Below are positions 16,085 to 22,407 of a DNA stretch of 22,407 nucleotides, piece after piece. The stretch lies in assembly GCA_002378975.1 (NCBI GenBank), contig DFST01000121.1, positions 1 through 22,407 of the forward strand, in the 5' to 3' direction. Numbering within the stretch: the first letter of the stretch is position 1; each line of letters opens with the position of its first letter. The DNA comes from Chitinophagaceae bacterium UBA3430. Lineage in GTDB: Bacteria > Bacteroidota > Bacteroidia > Chitinophagales > Chitinophagaceae. The position numbers and the translations under genes were made by a program. The notes below the pieces were generated by a model that was not told the DNA's origin, did no database searches, and worked only from the letters and a program-made list of their open reading frames with translations.

Positions 16085-17167
16085 ATGTCAGATCAACGAT
16101 TTTCTTACGAGCAACTGACCCGGTTTGTTCAATCGGTTTTTGAAAAGATCGGTTGTCCGGTTCCGGATGCACAATTGGCCACTCAGGCTTTATTGTCTGC
16201 CGATCTACGCGGCATCGATTCGCACGGCGTTGCTCGACTCAGTGGGTACGTTCGACTCTGGGAAGTGGGACGCGTCAATGCAAGGCCCAACATTCGGATC
16301 ATTCATGAAACACCCTCTACCGCTGTGGTGGATGGAGATGGTGGATTGGGACTGATCGTCGCGACCCGGGCGATGTCGATCGCCATCGAAAAAGCAAAAC
16401 AAGTGGGTACCGGTTGGGTGAGTGTGCAAAACAGCAATCATTTTGGCATTGCGGCCTTTCATGCCATGCAGGCGATGGAGCAAGACATGATCGGTTGGGC
16501 GATGACCAATGCGAGTCCACTCGTGGCTCCCACGTTCTCCAAGGACCGATTGCTCGGCACCAATCCCATTTGCGTGGCGGCACCGGCCGGAGAAGAGCCT
16601 TCTTTTGTGGCCGATCTAGCCACCACGACGGCAGCCAACGGCAAACTCGAGATTTTACAACGTAAGAAACAAAACACACCCACGGGTTGGGTACAAGATG
16701 CCGAAGGAAATTCCGCGCACGATCCCAATATTTTGAAGCAAGGTGGGGCCTTGTTGCCTTTGGGGGGCGATCGAGAACATGGATCTCACAAAGGCTATGC
16801 CTTGGGGGCGATCGTCGATCTTTTTTCCGCCTTATTGAGCGGGGCCAATTATGCGCCTTGGGTTCCACCCTTTCCGGCCTATGTGCCGATGCCTTCGGAG
16901 CAACCCGGAAAAGGAATCGGACATTTCTTGGGGGCCATGCGGGTGGATGCGTTTCGCCCGGTGGAGGAGTATAAAAAACACATGGACCATTGGATCCGGG
17001 GTTTCCGAAATGCCGCACCGATTGATCCAAGTCAGCCGGTGATCATTCCCGGCGATCCCGAGCGGGAGGCTGAATTGGAAAGAAAAGCTTATGGCATTCC
17101 GTTGATGGAATCGGTCGTCAATGACCTCAGCCAATTGGCCCATCAATTGGGGGTGAACCCACTTTGA
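16085..17167 (+). CDS. Ldh2-family malate/L-lactate-type NAD(P)-dependent dehydrogenase
   Basis: A 360-aa oxidoreductase of the malate/L-lactate/ureidoglycolate/sulfolactate dehydrogenase family, which is distinct from classical Rossmann-fold LDH. Visible family motifs are LRGIDSHGVARL (His47, about 41-52), SVQNSNHFG (His119), TNPICVAAPA, DLATTTAANGK, PTGWVQD and HGSHKGYALG. Substrate cannot be told from sequence; malate or a related 2-hydroxyacid is plausible. The start at 16085 is chosen because the longer frame runs back through the ssb terminator and because MSDQRFSYEQL is where family proteins begin. It stands between the ssb terminator and lysC, with its own promoter. Confidence 0.88.
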   Translation: MSDQRFSYEQLTRFVQSVFEKIGCPVPDAQLATQALLSADLRGIDSHGVARLSGYVRLWEVGRVNARPNIRIIHETPSTAVVDGDGGLGLIVATRAMSIAIEKAKQVGTGWVSVQNSNHFGIAAFHAMQAMEQDMIGWAMTNASPLVAPTFSKDRLLGTNPICVAAPAGEEPSFVADLATTTAANGKLEILQRKKQNTPTGWVQDAEGNSAHDPNILKQGGALLPLGGDREHGSHKGYALGAIVDLFSALLSGANYAPWVPPFPAYVPMPSEQPGKGIGHFLGAMRVDAFRPVEEYKKHMDHWIRGFRNAAPIDPSQPVIIPGDPEREAELERKAYGIPLMESVVNDLSQLAHQLGVNPL

Positions 17168-17196
17168 CGAAGTGGTGGTCGCTGCTTGTTGATTGT

Positions 17197-17204
17197 TATA
17201 TTTG
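17197..17204 (+). promoter_or_regulatory. -7 element of the lysC promoter
   Basis: TATATTTG fully matches TAnnTTTG and lies 29 nt before the lysC start codon. No TTTG is seen at the usual -33 distance (that region reads TGGTGG), so the promoter may be weak or activator-dependent. Confidence 0.5.
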
Positions 17205-17233
17205 TCCGCTTGCCGCCCATTTAAATATTGTTT

Positions 17234-18553
17234 ATGAAAGTCATGAAATTTGGCGGCACCAGTGTGGGTCGTCCCAAGCGAATGCATCAAGTGGCTGAGC
17301 TGGTGGTTGGTCAATCCGAACCAGTCCTCTTGGTACTATCTGCTTTATCTGGCACCACCAATGCATTGGTAGAGATTGGCAATCATTTACTGACCGGCCG
17401 AAGGGATGCGGCCACTTACTGCATTGCCCAATTGGAAGCCCATTACCATCAATTCGTAGAAGAGTTGGTGCAATCAAAAGAAATATTGGAGCAGGGCAGA
17501 CAGATTATTCAAGAACATTTTGAATTGTTGAGTGTGATCTGTCGGATCTCTTACAGCGAGGCGTTGAGCAAAGACATTTTGGCCCAAGGCGAGTTGCTGT
17601 CGACCAAATTGTTCTGCTTGTATTTGCAGGAAAGAGGAATCAAGCATCAATTCTTGCTGGCTTTGGATTTCATGCGGATCGATGCACACGATGAACCTCA
17701 AATCGAGGCCATTCGAGAGCGATTGATGCCCTTGTTGGATCAACAAAAAGATTGCAAGCTATTTGTTACGCAGGGTTATATCTGCCGAAATGCTAAAGGA
17801 GAAGTAGATAATCTGAAGCGAGGCGGAAGCGATTACACCGCTTCGTTGTTGGCCGCGGCAGTCCCAGCCACCGTTTGTGAGATTTGGACTGATATTGATG
17901 GCATGCACAACAACGATCCCCGTATTGTGGATCAGACACGACCTGTGGAGCAGCTCAGTTTTGAAGAAGCCGCGGAGCTGGCTTATTTCGGTGCCAAGAT
18001 TTTGCATCCTGCTTCTATCTGGCCGGCTCAGCAAGCACATGTTCCGGTCAAGCTCCTCAACACCATGCAACCCGACGCGCAAGGAACGCTGATTGCTGAT
18101 GAGGCAAGAGGAGTTGGGGTGAAAGCCGTAGCAGCCAAGGACAATATCTGGGCCATTCGAATCAAGAGCAGTCGAATGCTATTGGCCTACGGATTTCTGC
18201 GACGCGTATTTGAAGTGTTTGAAAAATACAGAACGCCGATCGACATGGTCACCACATCGGAGGTAGCGGTTTCGTTGACCATCGATTCGGATCAGTATTT
18301 GACGGAGATCTTGGAAGAATTACGTCAATTTGGATCTGTCGAAGTGGATGCCGATCAGACCATCGTGTCGGTGGTTGGGCAAGGCATTGCCAAAGAAAAT
18401 GGAGTCTTGCAGCAATTGTTTAAAGCTATTGGAGACATTCCCGTGCGCATGGTGAGTCACGGAGGTAGTCCGCATAATATTTCCTTGTTAGTGGCAGCAG
18501 ATCGAAAGAAGGAGCTACTTCAACAGTTGAATCGAGGTCTGTTTGGACTGTAA
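17234..18553 (+). CDS. lysC: Aspartate kinase (monofunctional)
   Basis: This enzyme phosphorylates aspartate, the first step toward lysine/diaminopimelate, threonine and methionine. The protein has 439 aa. The N-terminal amino-acid-kinase domain carries KFGGTSVG (5-12), LSGTTNALV and KRGGSDYTAS (about 195-204), followed by EIWTDIDGMHNNDPRIV. The C-terminal part (about 300-439) holds two ACT-type regulatory segments, including TPIDMVTTSEVAVSLT and VRMVSHGGSPHNISLLV, so feedback inhibition by an end-product amino acid is likely. There is no fused homoserine dehydrogenase. The ATG at 17234 gives MKVMKFGG; a TTG two codons upstream is rejected. A 28-bp palindromic terminator follows directly. Confidence 0.94.
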   Translation: MKVMKFGGTSVGRPKRMHQVAELVVGQSEPVLLVLSALSGTTNALVEIGNHLLTGRRDAATYCIAQLEAHYHQFVEELVQSKEILEQGRQIIQEHFELLSVICRISYSEALSKDILAQGELLSTKLFCLYLQERGIKHQFLLALDFMRIDAHDEPQIEAIRERLMPLLDQQKDCKLFVTQGYICRNAKGEVDNLKRGGSDYTASLLAAAVPATVCEIWTDIDGMHNNDPRIVDQTRPVEQLSFEEAAELAYFGAKILHPASIWPAQQAHVPVKLLNTMQPDAQGTLIADEARGVGVKAVAAKDNIWAIRIKSSRMLLAYGFLRRVFEVFEKYRTPIDMVTTSEVAVSLTIDSDQYLTEILEELRQFGSVEVDADQTIVSVVGQGIAKENGVLQQLFKAIGDIPVRMVSHGGSPHNISLLVAADRKKELLQQLNRGLFGL

Positions 18554-18555
18554 TT

Positions 18556-18583
18556 AAAAAGCCCCGGAATTCCGGGGCTTTTT
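18556..18583. terminator. Perfect 28-bp palindromic bidirectional terminator
   Basis: The 14-nt arms 18556-18569 and 18570-18583 are exact reverse complements, with an A5 run at the left edge, a T5 run at the right edge and GCCCCGG/CCGGGGC inside. It starts 2 nt after the lysC stop and ends 1 nt before the queA stop codon, so it can end transcripts from both sides. Confidence 0.92.
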
Positions 18584-18584
18584 G

Positions 18585-19634
18585 TTAGATGATCAGCAGG
18601 GCGTCGCCGTAGCTGAAGAATCGGTATTTGTCTTTGATGGCTTTCTTGTAAGCCTCCATCGTCAATTCATAACCGGCGAAGGCGCAAGTCATGATGAGCA
18701 AGCTGGTCTTAGGCAGATGAAAATTAGTAACCAGTGCGTCGGCGATGTTAAAATCGTGCGGAGGATGAATGAATGTGTTCGTCCACCCTTCGGAAGACTT
18801 CAATAATTTTTGAGCGGTGAACGATGACTCCATAGCGCGCATGGTCGTGGTGCCGATGGAGCAGATCCGATGTCCGTATTCCTTCGCCCGATTTACGATC
18901 TTACAAGCCCCCTCGTCGATGTGGTAGTACTCGGCGTCCATCTTGTGTTTGCTGAGGTCTTCCACTTCAATGGGGCGAAAGGTTCCTAGTCCCGTGTGCA
19001 ACGTGACTTCAGCAAAACGAATGCCCTTGATCTCTAAGCGCTTGATCAACTCGCGGCTGAAGTGCAGTCCGGCGGTGGGGGCGGCTACGGCTCCTTCGTG
19101 TTTGGCATAAACCGTTTGATAGCGCTCTTTATCTTCTTCATCGGGTTTGCGCTTGATGTATTTGGGCAGAGGCGTCTCGCCTAATTTTTCCAATTGTGCA
19201 CGGAAAGACTCTTCTGAATCTTCCCAGAGAAAGCGGATGGTACGTCCCCGGCTGGTGGTATTGTCGATGACCTCTGCAACCAGGTCTTCGTTGTCGCCGA
19301 AATACAATTTGTTACCGACGCGGATCTTACGGGCCGGATCCACGATCACATCCCAGAGTCGGTTGGGGCGGTTCAGTTCACGAAGCAGGAATACCTCGAT
19401 CTTGGCACCAGTCTTCTCTTTGCGGCCGTACATGCGCGCGGGAAACACTTTGGTATTGTTGACGACGAAGCAATCCTTATCATCAAAATACTCCTGGATG
19501 TCGCGGAAATGTTTGTTCTCGATCACCCCGGTGTGGCGATGCACGACCATCATGCGGGAATCCTCGCGTTTTTTCGCGGGGGTTTGAGCAATGAGGTTCA
19601 GGGGAAGGTCGAACCGGAATTGGGATAATTTCAT
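18585..19634 (-). CDS. queA: S-adenosylmethionine:tRNA ribosyltransferase-isomerase
   Basis: This enzyme adds the cyclopentene ring precursor to preQ1 at position 34 of tRNA, using the ribosyl part of SAM, to form epoxyqueuosine. The protein has 349 aa, the usual size. Diagnostic segments are FDLPLNLIAQTPAKKREDSR, FVVNNTKVFPARM, HEGAVAAPTAGLHF, VTLHTGLGTFRP and TTTMRAMES. The start at 19634 gives MKLSQFRFDLP. A candidate promoter lies about 105 nt upstream, leaving a long GC-rich leader (see separate entries). The gene ends in the palindromic terminator shared with lysC. The ABC gene lies upstream on the same strand after a 139-nt gap. Confidence 0.96.
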   Translation of the reverse strand: MKLSQFRFDLPLNLIAQTPAKKREDSRMMVVHRHTGVIENKHFRDIQEYFDDKDCFVVNNTKVFPARMYGRKEKTGAKIEVFLLRELNRPNRLWDVIVDPARKIRVGNKLYFGDNEDLVAEVIDNTTSRGRTIRFLWEDSEESFRAQLEKLGETPLPKYIKRKPDEEDKERYQTVYAKHEGAVAAPTAGLHFSRELIKRLEIKGIRFAEVTLHTGLGTFRPIEVEDLSKHKMDAEYYHIDEGACKIVNRAKEYGHRICSIGTTTMRAMESSFTAQKLLKSSEGWTNTFIHPPHDFNIADALVTNFHLPKTSLLIMTCAFAGYELTMEAYKKAIKDKYRFFSYGDALLII

Positions 19635-19677
19635 AGTTTGAGCGTTTGGGCGATTTCACGACACCACACGGGCAAAC

Positions 19678-19714
19678 AGCCGGCTCGAGATCCTGCCGGC
19701 CTTACGGCGCCGGT
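19678..19714 (-). other. GC-rich dyads in the queA leader
   Basis: AGCCGGCT (19678-19685), GCCGGC (19695-19700) and CGGCGCCG (19705-19712) are palindromes packed within 37 bp. CCGGC at 19696-19700 can also pair with GCCGG at 19709-19713. The region lies in the predicted leader of queA, between its promoter and start codon. It could fold in the mRNA or act on transcription from the upstream ABC gene. No T-tract marks it as a terminator. Confidence 0.4.
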
Positions 19715-19738
19715 GGGGTCTTCGTGAAGAAAAGTGGG

Positions 19739-19746
19739 CAAAATTA
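19739..19746 (-). promoter_or_regulatory. -7 element of the queA promoter
   Basis: TAATTTTG on the minus strand is a full match to TAnnTTTG, in the gap between the ABC gene and queA. No clear TTTG is seen at the -33 distance. The predicted leader is about 100 nt. Confidence 0.5.
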
Positions 19747-19773
19747 AGGGATTTAGCTCACTCGGATCACCTT

Positions 19774-21474
19774 TTAGGGCACTGATTTGAGTTGGGGGAT
19801 TGCCTGTAATAAATTCTGGGTGTACGGGTGTTCGGGGCGGCTGCAGACCTGTTCTGCCTCCCCGGATTCGACGATCTGGCCGTTTTTAAGCACCAGGAGT
19901 CGGTCGCATAGGTATCGGACCACCCCCAGATCGTGTGAAATGAACAAAGTGGTGAAATTCAGTTCCTTTCGCAGATCGTTCAACAGATTCAAGACCTGGG
20001 CCTGTACACTGACATCGAGCGCCGAAACGGATTCATCGCAAACCACAAACTCAGGCTCTAGGGCCAGGGCGCGGGCAATGACGATCCGCTGGCGCTGTCC
20101 ACCACTAAATTCGTGGGGATATCGGTTGTAGTGCTCCGCTTTCAATTGAACACGTTGCAACCACTCCATTACTTTTTCTTTTTCTTTTAGTCGGGTATCG
20201 ACCAATCGATGAACACGCAGGGCTTCGCCAATCGCCTCACCGATCGGCATGCGGGGGTTGAGCGAAGAATAAGGGTCTTGAAAGATGAGTTGCAGTTGTT
20301 TTCGTCGCAGGGGCCATTGCGCCGGATTCAATTTTAGTAGATCTTGATCCTGATGCCACATCGATCCCGAGCAAGGTTTGATCATTCCCAGTACAGCTCT
20401 TCCCAGGGTTGATTTTCCCGATCCGGATTCACCGACGAGTCCCAATACCTCTCCCTGTTTGATTTCGAAGCTTGCCTCCTGCACTACCATCGGAGAAGGC
20501 CTACTTCTTCCCAGCCAATTTTTAGGTCCCGGATAACGGATCGATAATCGTTCTGCTCGAAACAAGGTTGGTTGAGGAGCTTTGGATGCGGATTGATGGG
20601 CTATGGTTGCAGGGGGCTTATCAAAAGATTCAAGAAAATCACGCACCATTGGCAGTCGGTCGCCTTTTCGATGTGCTGCGGGACGGCAGGCCAGCAACGC
20701 CCGGGTATACGGATGATTGGGTTGTTGGAAAATGTGAGGACTCGCTCCCTCTTCTACCAGCTTGCCCTGGTACATAACAGCGACCCGGTTTGCATACTGA
20801 CTGACCAAGGCAAGGTCGTGACTGATGAATAGTACGGCCATCCCCATTTTTTGTTGTTCGTTTCGGATGAGCTCCAAGATCTCTTTCTGCACGGTTACAT
20901 CCAGGGCAGTGGTCGGTTCATCACAAATGAGCAGATCCGGGCCGCAACAGAGCGCAGCAGCGATGAGGATGCGTTGTTTTTGTCCGCCGCTGAGTTGATG
21001 CGGAAAGCGATCGTACATCAATTGGGGATTCGGGATCTGTACGCGTTCGATCCATTTGATGGCTTCTGATCGAGCCATGTGCGCATCCATTTTTTTATGG
21101 CGACGCATTACTTCAGCGATTTGTTCGCCGCAACGTACTAGTGGGTTGAGTGCGGTCATCGGTTCTTGAAAGATCATGCTGATCTTACTGCCGCGTATCG
21201 AACTCCATTCAGCCGGGGTCAATCGGATCAGATCGATGGGCTGTTCTTGATTTGGGTAATATTGGATCTTGCCGTTCGGGTATAGGTTTGATGTCTTTGG
21301 TAATAACTGCAAGAGGGAGAGGGCGGTGACTGATTTGCCCGAGCCGGATTCACCTACTAATGCTAAGAACTCACCCGTTCCGATGCGGAGCGTTAAATCA
21401 TCGACGGCAGGGGCGTTGGTTTTCGGATCTCCGAATTGAATAGAGAGATTTTCTATCGAGATCAGCGGTGACAT
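19774..21474 (-). CDS. Fused dual-ATPase ABC protein of the oligo/dipeptide (Opp/Dpp, GsiA/YejF) type
   Basis: The ATP-hydrolysing part of a peptide/nickel-type ABC importer, 566 aa with two full nucleotide-binding domains in one chain. The first domain has Walker A GESGSGKS (41-48), Q-loop FQEP, signature LSGGQKQR (161-168), Walker B LLICDEP (181-187) and H-loop SHD. The second has Walker A GESGSGKS (348-355), FQDP, FSGGQRQR (456-463), VVCDES (477-482, Ser instead of the common Pro) and SHD. Each domain ends with an oligopeptide-type C-terminal motif (HPYTRALL, HPYTQNLL). The ATG at 21474 shares a base with the TGA of the upstream lipoprotein gene, which fixes the start. No permease or binding protein is in the window, so the partners and substrate are unknown. 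Confidence 0.93.
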   Translation of the reverse strand: MSPLISIENLSIQFGDPKTNAPAVDDLTLRIGTGEFLALVGESGSGKSVTALSLLQLLPKTSNLYPNGKIQYYPNQEQPIDLIRLTPAEWSSIRGSKISMIFQEPMTALNPLVRCGEQIAEVMRRHKKMDAHMARSEAIKWIERVQIPNPQLMYDRFPHQLSGGQKQRILIAAALCCGPDLLICDEPTTALDVTVQKEILELIRNEQQKMGMAVLFISHDLALVSQYANRVAVMYQGKLVEEGASPHIFQQPNHPYTRALLACRPAAHRKGDRLPMVRDFLESFDKPPATIAHQSASKAPQPTLFRAERLSIRYPGPKNWLGRSRPSPMVVQEASFEIKQGEVLGLVGESGSGKSTLGRAVLGMIKPCSGSMWHQDQDLLKLNPAQWPLRRKQLQLIFQDPYSSLNPRMPIGEAIGEALRVHRLVDTRLKEKEKVMEWLQRVQLKAEHYNRYPHEFSGGQRQRIVIARALALEPEFVVCDESVSALDVSVQAQVLNLLNDLRKELNFTTLFISHDLGVVRYLCDRLLVLKNGQIVESGEAEQVCSRPEHPYTQNLLQAIPQLKSVP

Positions 21475-21836
21475 CAAGGTACTACCTGGATGGAAAGTGA
21501 TTTCGCAGGCGTTGGGTAAAAAGCGAGGCATTGCACGCAGCTTCCATTGCGAGATACGATGCGGAATGAAAAGGTATCCCCGGCCTGAAAGCTGTCCGGG
21601 AAATCACAGTGGTTGGTCAATCCGAATACGTTCGTGTAGGCGATGCCTGTATTGGGATCGGTCCAGTTGGCTTGAACCTGCGTGGTGTCTAGCCCACCAT
21701 TCAACGACGTTATGGTATAGTTTCCACAGATGCCGTCGATTTCCAGGCGTCCGGTGTAAACAGGTCCATTTTCTGTTTTTCGGCAACCGATCACGTTGCA
21801 CAAAAACAGGGCTAATATGAAAATGAATGCAGGCAT
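21474..21836 (-). CDS. Small Cys-containing lipoprotein, function unknown
   Basis: A 120-aa protein with a hydrophobic signal peptide and the lipobox VIGC (Cys18), so predicted to be lipid-anchored. The mature part has four more cysteines (37, 77, 100, 103), the last two as CVQC, enough for two disulfides. Its layout (TGRLEIDGICGNYTI, YTNVFGLTNHCDFPDSF, GDTFSFRIVS) recalls small lipoproteins I associate with Chitinophagaceae; I know no function for them. The start is 1 nt after the stop of the AMP nucleosidase gene, and its TGA overlaps the ATG of the ABC gene by one base. Translation of the three genes is therefore probably coupled. Confidence 0.8.
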   Translation of the reverse strand: MPAFIFILALFLCNVIGCRKTENGPVYTGRLEIDGICGNYTITSLNGGLDTTQVQANWTDPNTGIAYTNVFGLTNHCDFPDSFQAGDTFSFRIVSRNGSCVQCLAFYPTPAKSLSIQVVP

Positions 21837-21837
21837 T

Positions 21838-22407
21838 TTAAAATTTTAGGTGACGAACGGTTTGCCCGCCGTGAATCAATTGTTTGAGTGAATCGATGCC
21901 GATCTTCAAATGTCTTTCCACAAAATTGGAGGTGATCTGCTTGTCGCTTTCTTCGGTCTTTACGCCTTCGGGGATCATGGGTTGATCGCTGACCAGCAAC
22001 AAGGCGCCGGTGGGGATCTTGTTGTAAAATCCAACGGTGAAGATGGTGGCGGTTTCCATATCGATGGCGTAGGCGCGTACTTTTTGTAAGTAATCTTTGA
22101 AAGGTTCATCGTGCTCCCAGACACGTCGGTTGGTGGAGTAGACTGTGCCGGTCCAATAATCGATCTCCTGTTCCCGGATCGTGGTGGATACTGCTTTTTG
22201 CAGGGCGAAAGCGGGCAAGGCAGGCACCTCGGGTGGGAAGTAATCGTTGGAGGTTCCTTCTCCGCGAATGGCGGCGATGGGCAGGATGAGGTCGCCCAAG
22301 TTATTTCGCTTTTTGAGTCCGCCACATTTTCCCAAGAACAAAACCGCTTTGGGCCGAATGGCGGTCAGCAGGTCCATGACCGTGGCCGCGGTAGGCGATC
22401 CCATGCC
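21838..22407 (-). CDS. amn: AMP nucleosidase, C-terminal part (5' end outside window)
   Basis: This enzyme hydrolyses AMP to adenine and ribose 5-phosphate. The 189 residues seen match the short Bacteroidota form of AMP nucleosidase (about 260 aa), a purine-phosphorylase-fold protein. Diagnostic stretches are GMGSPTAATVMDLL, VLFLGKCGGLKKRN, AIRGEGTSNDYFPPEVPALP, YWTGTVYSTNRRVWEHDE, IDMETATIF and LLVSDQPMIPEGVKTE. The reading frame continues off the right edge, so roughly the first 70 residues and the promoter are not in view. It is the first visible gene of a tight minus-strand cluster with the small lipoprotein and the ABC ATPase. Confidence 0.93.
   Translation of the reverse strand, partial: GMGSPTAATVMDLLTAIRPKAVLFLGKCGGLKKRNNLGDLILPIAAIRGEGTSNDYFPPEVPALPAFALQKAVSTTIREQEIDYWTGTVYSTNRRVWEHDEPFKDYLQKVRAYAIDMETATIFTVGFYNKIPTGALLLVSDQPMIPEGVKTEESDKQITSNFVERHLKIGIDSLKQLIHGGQTVRHLKF

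Noticed and set aside
16317..17030. 237-codon minus-strand open frame
   Set aside because: It is antisense to the well-supported Ldh2-family gene; its composition (Pro/Arg/Trp-rich) is typical of a shadow frame.
19635..19773. preQ1 riboswitch upstream of queA
   Set aside because: I could not find the short stem with the A-rich tail and pseudoknot sequence typical of preQ1-I; only GC palindromes are visible.
1..22407. CRISPR array, insertion sequence, prophage, toxin-antitoxin or defence genes
   Set aside because: No regularly spaced repeats of CRISPR size, no transposase or integrase motifs, and all large open frames are explained by housekeeping or envelope genes.

Overview
The window is a chromosomal segment of a Bacteroidota bacterium, most likely of the Chitinophagaceae/Chitinophagales type. 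This is inferred from several signs: TAnnTTTG-type -7 promoter elements, few clear Shine-Dalgarno sites, a type IX secretion sorting domain on a subtilase, the short Bacteroidota form of AMP nucleosidase, and several small lipoproteins with Bacteroidota-style signal peptides. I cannot name the genus. Gene content is mostly housekeeping. I see no mobile element, CRISPR array, phage, toxin-antitoxin or defence locus, and I do not claim a new system here.

Layout. Positions 1-511 hold the 3' end of a 23S rRNA gene, a spacer with two hairpins, a 5S rRNA gene and its terminator, so this is the end of an rRNA operon. Positions 512-635 are non-coding and hold two facing arrays of a 9-bp repeat around an AT-rich core. 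On the minus strand follow a secreted M14 metallopeptidase (636-2375) and rpsT (2451-2702), each with its own signals. Divergently, a four-gene plus-strand run covers 2929-8950: sucA, sucB, a lipoprotein with tyrosine-rich repeats, and an RsmB-like RNA cytosine methyltransferase. Its gaps are 9-17 nt, so it is probably one operon.

A minus-strand run meets it tail to tail with a 9-bp overlap. In transcription order it is mnmA (12878-11775), a lipoprotein (11726-10956) and a T9SS-exported subtilisin-like protease (10948-8942). Divergent from mnmA, a large M14 peptidase with a GATase-like C-terminal domain (12959-15514) is followed by ssb with a strong terminator, an Ldh2-family dehydrogenase and an aspartate kinase. 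A perfect 28-bp palindromic terminator separates lysC from the convergent queA. The right end is a minus-strand cluster: AMP nucleosidase (cut by the window edge), a small Cys-containing lipoprotein and a fused two-ATPase peptide-type ABC protein. These are packed with a 1-nt gap and a 1-nt stop/start overlap, and queA lies downstream behind its own candidate promoter.

Themes: translation and RNA modification (23S/5S, rpsT, rsmB-like, mnmA, queA), TCA cycle (sucAB), lysine/threonine-family amino acid biosynthesis (lysC), and protein or peptide turnover at the cell surface (two M14 enzymes, one S8 enzyme, an Opp/Dpp-type ATPase). The more unusual signals are small: the facing repeat arrays, a cUUCGg hairpin after 23S, a promoter predicted to give a leaderless mRNA, and the translationally coupled lipoprotein-ABC pair.
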